NCBI GenBank assembly: GCA_015178975.1
Contig: WHVD01000010.1
Coordinates: forward strand, 372,001-436,000
Reading direction: 5' to 3'
From: Hysterangium stoloniferum
Lineage: Eukaryota; Basidiomycota; Agaricomycetes; Hysterangiales; Hysterangiaceae
Length of the DNA stretch: 64,000 nt
The notes under the pieces are model-generated. The model was not told where the DNA came from, made no database searches, and worked only from the letters and a program-made list of their open reading frames with translations. Shown piece by piece: positions 1 through 10,331 of the stretch; positions within the stretch are counted from its first letter, which is position 1, and each line of letters begins with the position of its first letter. The position numbers and the translations under genes are program-made.

Positions 1-3000
1 CTGAGGCACACAAACAGAGGCAGAAGGAACAATTAACAGTCAATCTTCGCCTACTAATATTCCATCAAGCCCAACCGAGGCAGTATCCAGTGCCGATAAT
101 AGCTTAGAAAGCGAGGACGATAACCCCTATAGCAAGCATGTTGAATCGGATTCAACCATATGGTCATTATACCTGAAGGAAACGGAAAAAGAGGACAAAG
201 AGCTTGCCAACTCATTGCAAGTCGGTGTCGACGAGCTTCTCATATTTGTATATTCAATACGTTTTCCTTTATGGATATTTAATTAATTCACAGTTCTTCA
301 GGCGGGTTTGTTTGGAGCGATTCTTACCGCGTTCCTGATCGAAAGTAGGAAGGATTTGCAGGTAGATCCTCTTCGGGAAATCCTTCAGGCGCTTCAAAAT
401 CCCCTCGCTGTAACTACCTCTCAGCCTTTTCAAGTCTCCAAATCATCCCTTGTTGTCAACTATTTGTGGTTCACTAGTCTCGGTCTGACTCTCTTCAGTG
501 CACTTTGTGCTGTACTTGCAAGAGAATGGTTGGCGAAGTATATTCCTGTATCCCCCGGAAGTCGCTCAAGTGATGCATGCCAACGTCTCCTTCGTTTTAA
601 CAGAGCACAGCAATGGCGCCTCGAGTCGGTTGTCACTGGAATCCCGCTTTTGATTCAACTAGCTCTCTTCCTTTTCTCTGCAGGTCTCGTCTTATTCACC
701 TGGAATAACAGCGTAGCTTTGGGTGTTCTTATGCTTTGTTTGACCATATTCGGATTCGTGCTATATATACTCGGCACGGTTTTTCCGTTGTTTTCCCCCG
801 CTTGTCCCTTTCAGACAACAATGTCACGGGCTTTCCCAGTCGTCGCTGCCAGCGCAAAGTACGAGACGTCCACTTCAGACTACTGTGGGCCTCCCCCACC
901 GACAAGGACGTATACGTACCGAATTTCTGAATGGCTAGAAAGCCTTTCTCGGTTCTTGGTCGAAACGCAACGGAAGCCTAAACGGGCCGAACTTGAAGCT
1001 GATGTTCTGGCATGGATGCTTGCAAAATCCACATCGGAGGAGGCAGTTAACGAGGCACTTAGGGCTGTAGCTGGTGCTAAACAGTATGAACAATTGCGGG
1101 TTGCCTTGTGCCAACGAGCCGTGACTGAGAAATTATGCAAAATTTTGGAGAACTGCTTTCACCTCACTGCGGGCGCCGTCACTGTACGTGATGCAGCGCT
1201 TGCGGATGTTTCTCTCCTTGCAATGTCACGAGTCTTATCGCCGCCAACAGACAAACTCTTGGACAATGGGTACCTTACGCCCTTCAAAACACTGCTACAT
1301 GTCGGGAGACCATTACATCAGTTAGAAAATTTAGCTGCTTGTGTGAAGACATTGGGGTTGGCGGTTCATATTGGTATTTTGGTAAACATGGATAAAGATA
1401 ACCGGGAGGTGGCAATACGCTTGCACCCTCAAACGGTGGCCACTATGGGCGCAGCACCATACGAGCGAAGGACATTAATGACGGCGGCTATTGATGGTGC
1501 ATTGTCAGAAAAGGAGAGCTTACGCGCAACCTGCGAAACGTTAATATTGGCATACTGGCAACTTAGTATGAACTTTTTCCGTGGCTCCGATAAAGAAACT
1601 GACTAATAGGCAGCGGATTGCCGGAAAATGCTGAATGAAAAGGGTTTAATGGCAGGTAAACTATGCGTTTACCATGAGTCAAACACATAGTTAATGTGCT
1701 ATCACACAGGAAAAGAAAAAGAGTGGATAAAGAAACTGGTGGAAGTAGATTATACTGGAGAAGAACTTCTATTAAATTGTGGTAAGAGATGCCAAGTGTA
1801 GAAGGGGTGCGATATAATATGCACCGGTGTTCAGCTAGATTCCCAACTGGCATCGTTGGTGCCATTCCCGACATTGTTGCACTTTTGGAGGACTCTAGCG
1901 CCTCTGTTCGCTCAAAGGGAGTATCGACCCTGGCGATGGCTTCAGAGCAAGGTTCAGTGTGTCATAATGGGATGGAAATCTAGCTGACATTTCACCACAG
2001 CCGAATGTCGAGCCGCCATTGCGCCAGCCATTCCCAACATTGTTGCACTGTTGAAGGACTCCGACGAGTTGGTTCGATCAAGCACAGTATGGGCCCTGGG
2101 GAAGGTTTCAGAGCAAGGCGCGGTGTGTGATAATGGGATGAGAATTCCTCTAATATTTGACCACAGCCGAATTTCGAGCCGCCATTGCGCCTGCCATTAC
2201 CGACATTGTTGCACTTTTGAAGGACTCTCACGGGTCCGTTCGATCACAATCAACAGCGGCTCTGGCGACGATTTCAGAGCAAGGTGTGGTGTGTGATAAT
2301 GGGATGGGAATCCAGCTGACATTTGACCACAGCCGAATTTCGAGCCGCCATTGCACTGCCATTCCCGACATTGTTGCATTGTTGAAGGACTCTGGCGAGT
2401 TTTTTCGATCAAACACAGTATGGGCCCTGGGGAAGATTTCAGCGCAAGGTGCGGTGTGTGAAAATGAGATAGGAATCCAGCTGACATTTGACCACAGCCG
2501 AATTTCGAGCCACCATTGCACATGTCATTCCCGACATTGTTGAAATATTGAAAGACTCTAGCAAATCCGTCCAATCAAGTGGAGTATCTGCCCTGGCGAA
2601 GGTTTCCCAGCAGGGTATGGTGTATGATACTGGGATGGGAATTCAGCTGACATTTGACCACAGCCGAATTTCGAGCCGCCATTGCGCCTGCCATTCCCGA
2701 TATTGTTGGATTGTTGAAGGAATCTCACACGTTCTGGCATTCAAGCAGAGAATACTCACTGGGTTCAGGGCAAGGTGTGGTGTGTTATAATGGGATGGGA
2801 ATCTAGCTGATATTTGAGTTTCGAGTCCCCATTGAGGTTGTCAGTTCCAACATTGTTTCACTGTTGAAGGACTTTCACGAGTTCGTTCGATCAAACGGAG
2901 TATCTGCCCTGGGGAAGGTTTCAGAGCAAGGTGTGGTGCGTGATAATGGGATGGGAATCCAGCTGACACTTGACCACAGCCGAATTTCGAGCTGCCGTTG

Positions 3001-6000
3001 CGGGTGTCATTCCCGACATTGTTGCACTGTTGAAGGACTCTGATGACAATTTTTCTCGATCAAGCGGAGTATTTGCCCTGGGAAAAGTTTCAGAGCAAGG
3101 TGTGGTGTGTAATAATGGGATGGAAATCCAGCTGACATTTGACCACAGCCGAATTTCGAGCCGCCATTGCAGGTGTCATTCCCGACATCGTTGCGCTGTT
3201 GAAGGACTCTGACAAGTTCATACGATCAAGCGGAGTATCTGCCCTAGCGAAAGTTTCCCAGCAAGGTGTGGTGTGATAATGGGATGGAAAGCCAGCTGAC
3301 ATTTCATTACAGCTGAATTTCGAGCTGCCATTGTGGATGACATTCCCGACATTGTTACACTGTTGAAGGACTCTGACGAGTTCGTTCGAGCAAGCACAGT
3401 ATCGGCCCTGGGGGAGGTTTTAGAGCAAGGTGTGGTGTGTGATAATGGGATGGGAATCTGGCTGACATTTGACCACAGCCGAATTTCGAGCTGCCATTGC
3501 CCCTGCCATTCCTGACATTGTTGCACTGTTGAAGGACTCTAGCTCCTCCGTTCGATCCAACACAGTATTGACCCTGGCGGAGGGTTTAGGACAAGGTGTG
3601 GTGTGTGATAATGGGATTGGAACCCAGCTGACATTCAACCACAGCCGCATTTCGAGCCGCCATTGCACCTGCCATTCCCGACATTGTTGCACTGTTGAAG
3701 GACTCTCATGAGTTCGTTCGAGCAAGCACAGTATCTGCCCTGGCGAAGGTTTCAGAGCAAGGTGCGGTGTGCGGTGTGCGATAATGAGATGGGAATCCAG
3801 CTGACATTTGACCACAGCCGAATTTCGAGCCGCCATTGAGCCTGCCATTCCCGACATTGTTTCACTGTTGAAGGACTCTGATGAGTTCGTTCGGTCAAGC
3901 ACGGCAACGGCCCTGGCCCAGTTTTCAGAGCAAGGTGATCCAAAAAATCTTGTTGGAGGACTTGTCTTAAATCTCCATAGAGGAGTTTCGCCTCGTCAAG
4001 GCTAACATCCGTGCAACTGTAGGTTTGTCTGACAAAACGCCACCAACACTGCGTGAGTCACCTTTTATCCCACTTCTAAGCTTGCCCTTTCCTTCTCATT
4101 CTGATCCATATCACCGTAATCTAGCAAATGCGCCTAATATACGACACCTCTCCCAATTGCCGGCTGGTCCTCTGTCGTCAACTGTGGACCTCTTGCATAG
4201 TACTGATAGTATTTCGCGTCATGAAGACATTAAGATCATTCAATGCGTAACAATGATATGTACGTGACGAGAGGTCATATATTATTCATTGACCGATTTC
4301 CATCTCCTCAAAAGCGCAGAATTTTTACCTTCCCATATCTAGATTCGACCTCAGAGCGCAAAAAGCAAAGTCCCCTCTGGAAAAGGAGGTCATTGCTCTA
4401 TACAAGTTCGGTACGTGCACCAATTCCTCGTAAACTTCCATAATTCATGGACTTGCAGACGTATTTGGAACGGCCATTACCCGTGCCATTCCCGACATTA
4501 TTTCACTTTTGAAGGACTCTGACTACGTCGAGCGATTAAGGGGAGTATCTACCCTGAGAGACTTTTCAGAGCAAGGTGTGGGTGTGATGATGGGATGGGA
4601 ATCCAGCTGACATTTCACCACAGCCGAATTTCGAGCTGCCATTGCGCCTGCCATTCCCCACATTGTTGGACTGCTGAAGGACTCTGCCTGCTCTGTTCGA
4701 TCAAGGACAGTATATGCCTTGGCGAAGTTTTCGGAGCAAGGCGCGGTGTGTGATAATGGAATGGGAATCGAGCTGACATTTGACCACAGCCGAATTTCGA
4801 GCCTCCATTTGGCCTGCCATTCCCGACATTGTGGCACTGTTGAAGGAGTCCGACCAGCTCGTTCGATCAAGCACGGTATCGGCCCTGGGGAAGGTTTCAG
4901 AGCGAGGTGTGGTGTGTGATAATGGGATGGGAATCCAGCCGACATTTGACCACAGCCGAATTTCGAGCCGCCATTGTGCTTGCCATTCCCGACATTGTTG
5001 CATTGTTGAAGGACTCTATCTCCTCCGTTCGATCAAGGACAGTATTGGTCCTGGGGAAGGTTTCAGAGCAAGGTGTGGTGCGTGATAATGGGATGGGACT
5101 CCAGCTGACATTTGACCACAGCTGAATTTCGAGCCGCTGTTGCGCTTGCCATTCACAACATTGTTGCACTGTTGAAGGACTCTAACGAGGTCGTTCGAGC
5201 AAGCACAGTATCGGTCCTGGGGGAGGTTTTAGAGCAAGGTGCGGTGTGTTAGACTGGGATGGGAATCCAGCTGATATTTGACCACAGCCGAATTTCGAGC
5301 CGCCATTGCACCAGCCATTCCTGACATTGTTGCACTGTTGAAGCACCCCGACAGGTCCGTTCGGTCAAGTGGAGTATCTGTCCTGGGGAAGGTTTCAGAG
5401 CAAGGTGTGGTGTGTGATAATGGGATGAGAATCCAGCTGACATTTGGCCACAGCCGAATTTCAAGCCGCCATTGCGGGTGTCATTCCTGACATTGTTGCA
5501 CTGTTGAGGGACTCTGACGGGTTCATTCGATCAGGCGGAGTATCTGCCCTGGGGAAGGTTTCAGAGCAAGGTGCGGTATTTGATAATGGGGAATCCAGCT
5601 GACATTTGACCACAGCCGAATTTCGAGCCGCCATTGCACCTGCCATTCCCGACATTGTTGCACTGTTGAAGGACTCTGATGAGTTCGTTCGAGCAAGCAC
5701 AGTATCGGCCCTGGCGAAGGTTTCAGAGCAAGGTGCGGTGTGATAATGGAATGGGAATCTGGCTGACATTTGACAACAGCCGAATTTCGAGCCGCCATTG
5801 CACCTGCCATTCCCGACATTGTTGCACTGTTGAAGGACTCTGATGAGTTCGTTCGAGCAAGCACAGTATCGGCCCTGGCGAAGGTTTCAGAGCAAGGTGC
5901 GGTGTGATAATGGAATGGGAATCTGGCTGACATTTGACAACAGCTGAATTTCGAGCCGCCATTGCACCTGCCATTCCCGACATTGTTGCACTTTTTAAGG

Positions 6001-7236
6001 ACTCTCATGAGTTTGTTAGATCAAGCACAGTATCTGCACTGGGGGGGGTTTCAGAGCAAGGCGCGATGTGTGATAATGGGATGGGAATTCCTCTGACATT
6101 TAACCACAGCCGAATTTCGAGCCATCATTCCGCCTGCCATTCCCGACATTGTTGCACTGTTGAAGGACTCTGATGAGTTCGTTCGAGCAAGCACAGTATC
6201 GGCCCTGGCGAAGGTTTCAGAGCAAGGTGCGATGTGATAATGGAATGGGAATCTGGCTGACATTTGACAACAGCCGAATTTCGAGCCGCCATTGCACCTG
6301 CCATTCCCGACATTGTTGCACTTTTGAAGGACTCTCATGAGTTTGTTAGATCAAGCACAGTATCTGCACTGGGGAAGTTTTCAGAGCAAGGCGCGGTGTG
6401 TGATAATGGCATGAGAATCGAGCTGACATTTAACCACAGCCGAATTTCGAGCTACCATTCCGCCTGCCATTCCCGACATTGTTGAACTGTTGAACTACTC
6501 TGATGGGTCCGTTCGATTAAGCGGAGTATCTGCCCTGGCGAAGTTTTCAGAGCAAGGTGCGGTGTGTGATAATGGGATGGGAATCGAGCTGACGTTTGAC
6601 CACAGCCGAATTTCGAGCCGTCATTGCGCCTGCCATTCCCGACATTGTTGCCCTGTTGGAATATTCAAGTACTCCAACCCGCGTTGTTGACCTGCTTGTT
6701 AAGCTAGCCGCCCACGGTATGTGCCTTGACGCGGAAGTCACCACGTTCTCCTCACCATTGTTTGCAAAGATTGCCTTCGTGAAGCTATTATTGATTGTAA
6801 TTTACAACATCACTGTATATCCCTTGTCGATGCCGACAATCGCGGATTTGTTTCAGCTGGTGGAAAATTGTTTGTAGCTTTTGCTCAATATGGCAAGCTT
6901 TAATTCTTTGCAGCATTGACTCCTTTTACCGTCTTGCAGGTTATTTTACCAACATTAAGCTGCGGATAGTCCTGTCTGCATTGTGCCACTTATATTTACC
7001 TGAACCACCTCTGAAACATAGTGGCACGCTGATTAAAATCCTCTTGGAATCTAGTAAGTGTTTGGATTCTCTAGATGTGATTAATGTCGACCTTTGTAGC
7101 TTGTTTAAGCCATACCATTTTTGAAGTTGCTCATATTTTTTCCTTCATAATACATTCCATGGAGGATATCTCTTCTGAGCGCATTAGGGCTTTGATCCTG
7201 CAAATCGATAGACACGGACTATTAACAACATTGTAG
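1..7236 (+). CDS. DUF6535 membrane domain fused to a HEAT-repeat array, 5' partial
   Basis: The gene enters from beyond the left edge. Exons read as <1-247, 302-1565, 1614-1655 and 1710-1781, then 27 HEAT exons between 1835 and 6716, then 6770-6892, 6940-7053 and 7100-7236 (stop TAG). Exon 2 carries the DUF6535 core (motif AFLIESRKDLQ) and three hydrophobic segments, near 470-550, 640-700 and 715-790. The exon 1 end (LYLKETEKEDKELA) is the usual DUF6535 start. Phase is kept at every junction outside 3935-4458. After the repeats come three C-terminal exons that end in ILQIDRHGLLTTL. The family role is unknown; HEAT arrays are generally protein-binding solenoids, so a membrane-anchored scaffold is an inference. 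Exon 2832-2930 lacks a normal acceptor and unit 2333-2448 is frameshifted, so some transcripts may be non-coding. The 524-nt interruption at 3935-4458 may mean two genes rather than one. Confidence 0.75.
2333..2448 (+). pseudogene. HEAT exon with a 1-nt deletion
   Basis: This unit reads CCATTGCACTGCC where its neighbours read CCATTGCRCCTGCC, so one C is missing. The exon is 116 nt and its frame runs into TGA within the repeat. Its flanking splice sites are intact and both phase 1, so skipping it would restore the frame. It is either a non-functional unit or an exon that is always skipped. Confidence 0.8.
2664..2930 (+). repeat. Two degenerate HEAT units
   Basis: The first exon (2664-2774) stays in frame but has lost two codons, and its second helix no longer matches the VSALGKVSEQ consensus. 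The following intron has lost the ACCACAG acceptor and the start of the next exon: sequence runs TATTTGAG directly into TTTCGAG. The remaining part (2832-2930) still ends in a normal donor. This pair marks the most decayed part of the array. Confidence 0.65.
3935..4458 (+). other. Unique 524-nt interruption of the HEAT array
   Basis: Sequence after the exon ending at 3934 departs from the repeat. A 46-nt intron (3935-3980) is possible, followed by an open stretch starting EEFRLVKANIR and running to about 4267. Just before the next HEAT exon (4459) an open stretch at 4338-4395 ends ALYKF with donor GTACGT at 4396 and acceptor TTGCAG at 4458, in the right phase. The middle junction could not be solved. 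It may be a divergent internal exon pair, or the end of one gene and start of another. Confidence 0.4.
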
Positions 7237-8217
7237 TTTCTCACAATATAGTTTATGAGTCGTTGAATGGTGAAAACTCTTGGCCCTCTTATATATGCCC
7301 AATCCCAGATCCATATGTATTCGCTACATTGTACCATGTGTTGTTACCTTATATACATTTTTTGCTTCCCTTCCGAGTTTTTGGAATATCACCGCCAATG
7401 TCCAATACACAGACCTATGTTTATTGTTGATCTGACAGCCATCGCAAAACCTATAAATATAACTTCTCAGTCGATACCAACAGTGGAATCGACTGAGGAT
7501 TGAGCATTGGTGTACAGGTATTTATAGCAAATCGGGAACAATGAATGCCATTACGACAAAAGAATGTTAGGAACAAAGAAAAGGAACTAATGGCTGTAAG
7601 GCATGATCGAAAATAAATGTTGTTCTAACATCACATGTAACTTGCCACCGATCCGATCTGATCGTGTTGTTGTCTTGAGTACGCATAAGCCCTGGATTAT
7701 AACAATGCCTGTGGTGGGTTTTCCACCAGGGGAGACAAACTGTATATCTGACTACAAACTATTATACATATGTACTGAAACCGATAGCAAGAAATGTGAG
7801 CGTAGGATTTAGAGACTGCTGACTAAGGTGTCAACTAGGGCTGTGCACCGTACCGCATATGGGGCCGGTGAGAATCGAATCGGTAATGTGGTATATGCCT
7901 TGGAGCATCTTTATTTGATGATTTTATCACTTTCACCCAGAAACAATGTGCTATGAATGGACTTGATGTGATCAGCAAATGCAGGGTGATCAAAAACACG
8001 GTGGGGACAACGGTATACGGACTCCAGCCATGCAAGTGCTGCACCATGGTTGGGTAAAATATGTTCAGAATTTGATATGTTGAAGTGTGGACAATGTATG
8101 AGGGACTGTGTAAAGTGTGAAAATCAGGACAGTGAGTGTTCAGTATCTTTGGAGTTCTATCACTCCATTTGAAAATTCAAAACAAACTAGAGTCACAACC
8201 CCATGAACCTATGCCAG
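7237..8217. other. Intergenic, no gene recognised
   Basis: AT-rich sequence with only short open frames that resemble nothing known. No repeat structure was noticed. Confidence 0.6.
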
Positions 8218-8558
8218 TGTTAGGACTGGAAAACCCACCAGGCTCTGGACCCCATCCTACATGCACCTGACTCTCTATACCCACCAGGTTACAGTTATCC
8301 AGAAAACCTGCCAGCATCTGGACCCCACCATACATATATGCACCTGACCCTCTATATGGTACCCAAGTACAGTCATAACCAGAGTGCCTGCTGGGACCCA
8401 CACATGTCACACCTGTCTATATCCGACCTTGTCTCATGCACCAGTCACTGGACTCCACCTGGACAACCCATCAGCTCTCTAACTGAGCCCCATTCCTGTT
8501 ATGGTCAAATGACCTGTCATGTTTCAGACCCCACTCCTGTTCTGTTCCATCCCTAACA
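8218..8558. mobile_element. Degenerate LTR-like element
   Basis: It starts TGTTAGG and ends CCTAACA, the inverted termini typical of LTRs. Its first 20 bases resemble the start of the LTR-like element at 20019. Inside, two diverged copies of a roughly 75-nt segment follow each other (about 8240-8312 and 8312-8392, both with TCTGGACCCCA and CACCTGA). The flanking 5-mers GCCAG and CCTAG match at only three positions, so a target duplication is doubtful. Confidence 0.4.
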
Positions 8559-8900
8559 CCTAGTTTGGTGTTTACTCATCTTGTTTCATGATTACTTGTT
8601 TTGATCTTCATTATTACCAGATTTGGTATTGCATACATTCCACAGTCTATATAGTCTAGCTAAATGTTGTACATACAATCTGGTCAGAAAATCAACCTAG
8701 TTCTCCCCAGTAACTTAGCATATACATATCCCTGTTATGTATTTTAGCGATTTTTCATTTAATTTCCCCTCCAAAAACAAAGAGAATCAGGAAATTGAAT
8801 TAAAATGTATTTATATCACTTACAAAACTTTGTATCCATATTCTTCAGAAATAAATTGAATTTTTACAATTTATTTCATATTTTTAGAGCCAAATCTAAG
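8559..8900. other. AT-rich spacer left of the Gypsy element
   Basis: No coding sequence was recognised. The last five bases, CTAAG (8896-8900), are the target-site duplication of the Gypsy element. Confidence 0.6.
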
Positions 8901-10147
8901 TGTTAAGTACCATGTCAGGAACTATCGGATAGGGTCAGGACATTGGCTTCAGCTTATGTGCTGCGCCTCTATGCAAACGCTCGAAGTCTTTAATTTCAGA
9001 AGTGAGACTTACAATGGAAGATACGGATATTCAGAGTTCCAAAGAGTTCCGAATATCGAGCGTACAGAAAGATGGAAGAAGGAATAAGAAACTAAGTCGA
9101 TATCAGATCTAAGGTAAAGTATAAATTCACGGAAACTAATATAAGTCTTCTTGTTATTGTACTACAAACTGAGACCATAATAAGACGGAAATGGAAGTAT
9201 TCTTAAACGGGAATACAATAAAACATATCAGGGAGACAATATTCCAAAATGTTAAGAACTAGAAACTGACTAATGTTGGTGGACCGACGGGGACCGATTG
9301 GAAGGACTTGGCTTCAGCTTATGTGCTGCACCCTCGCAGTTGTCCGTCAGGTGTCCTTAAATTTTGGGCAGGCAAAGACTAGTCCCAATGAATACCTCTC
9401 AGTGAAAACTACCGATCGGAACCAAGGGATGAGTTGAGTGTCAGGCCAAGGTCGGGGACCGAAGGGGGGTGAGCGCATGCGAAGGTGGAAGGTGGGATTC
9501 TTAGTATGAGACTTCTGGAGGCATAAGAGGGTATTCTGAGTCGATATTCTGATTGCCTAGTAACTACAACTACAGCAGGTTCATATACAAGTATCAGGCA
9601 TCTAGAAAATACTAACGGGGAGAAGGGTGGAAAACAGTATTAACAATAAGCTTGACTAGGAACGGGAAGTTTATGATTAGTTTGGAGGCCGTTGATAACC
9701 GAGAGCAGAATTATGGTAAAAGGAAATAATTCGAGGGTTACAAATATATATAGACATATGTGAAACATAGGATAGAGCGGATCATCATAATAAAAGGGAT
9801 GTATCAGAGTTTAACCAGATAGTTCGAGTGTATTTTGACATGGGCGTAAACGGAGTTTGATCATCGCAAAAGCGTACATCAGCATCGGGAGGCCGATGGT
9901 TTCCGATGTGGTGACTTGATCAGTAACTTGAATTGTCGATGTGTGGCGATAACCTCGGGGACCCATAGGGTTGCGACACGGTTGTAACACAAAATGGGAA
10001 TATAACAGACAAACGAGTGAATACTTGTCAACAGACAAATTACCAAATGCGGAACAAGGGAAGAATGCGGAAGATACAGTAACTATGATGTTCCATAGTT
10101 GGAGATCAGAAGTCGGATATTGAAACATCTGGGAATGGGTCGTAACA
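8901..10147 (-). repeat. 3' LTR of the Gypsy element, split by a nested solo LTR
   Basis: It matches 16488-17030 in two blocks, 8901-9249 and 9990-10147. Relative to the right LTR it lacks 41 nt near position 8925. Removing the nested element and one CAAAA copy leaves 502 bp against 543 bp in the other LTR. Confidence 0.9.
9250..9989. mobile_element. Solo LTR nested inside the Gypsy LTR
   Basis: It begins TGTTAAGAACTAG, ends GGTTGTAACA, and is flanked by CAAAA at 9245-9249 and 9990-9994. The target is recognisable in the other LTR as CCGAAATGGG. No internal coding region is present, so it is a solo LTR of 740 bp. It belongs to the same family as 18610-19236. Confidence 0.88.
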
Positions 10148-10165
10148 GTACCCCCCTGTTAGGCC
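10148..10165 (-). other. Polypurine tract of the Gypsy element
   Basis: Read on the minus strand, this stretch is purine-rich (CAGGGGGGGTAC) directly before the 3' LTR. This is where plus-strand DNA synthesis is primed in LTR retrotransposons. Confidence 0.7.
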
Positions 10166-10275
10166 GAAATCCCATAGAGGCGATTAGGTACTGAGTGATT
10201 GAAGCGATGGCTAATTGTTATGTGTCATGAAATTTATGCAATTATGGAGGTGAGAGTTTCAGCTGCTGTCCTGAG

Positions 10276-10283
10276 TATAAAAA
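10276..10283 (+). promoter_or_regulatory. TATA box of the antisense gene
   Basis: TATAAAAA lies 49 nt before the ATG at 10332, on the strand opposite to the retroviral genes. Spacing suits a fungal core promoter. Confidence 0.55.
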
Positions 10284-10331
10284 CCTCCAAATATTCGAAT
10301 TAACGTTTTTGTTTCTTTATCCACAACTTGC

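Larger units (their letters stand above)
1835..6716 (+). repeat. Tandem array of 27 one-exon HEAT-repeat units
   Basis: The unit is a 117-nt exon (39 codons, typically AEFRAAIAPAIPDIVALLKD plus about 19 more residues ending in SEQ) and a 47-49-nt intron that starts GTGYGG and ends CTGACATTTGACCACAG. Exons: 1835-1951, 2001-2117, 2167-2283, 2333-2448, 2498-2614, 2664-2774, about 2832-2930, 2980-3099, 3149-3265, 3313-3429, 3479-3595, 3645-3761, 3818-3934, 4459-4575, 4624-4740, 4790-4906, 4956-5072, 5122-5238, 5288-5404, 5454-5570, 5616-5732, 5780-5896, 5944-6060, 6110-6226, 6274-6390, 6440-6556, 6606-6716. Every intron is phase 1, so any exon of 117 nt can be lost or gained without shifting the frame. 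Introns are as well conserved as exons, which shows that duplication acts on genomic DNA and is recent. Unit 2980-3099 has 40 codons; 2664-2774 and 6606-6716 have 37. Confidence 0.93.

Noticed and set aside
1835-6716. Possible CRISPR-like or satellite array
   Set aside because: Units are 166 nt, code for HEAT repeats and have splice sites. There are no short direct repeats with unique spacers.
1992-6744. Many minus-strand open frames of 60-160 codons across the HEAT array
   Set aside because: They repeat with the array period and are mirror images of the HEAT exon plus intron sequence. The plus-strand exon model explains the same DNA with a known fold.
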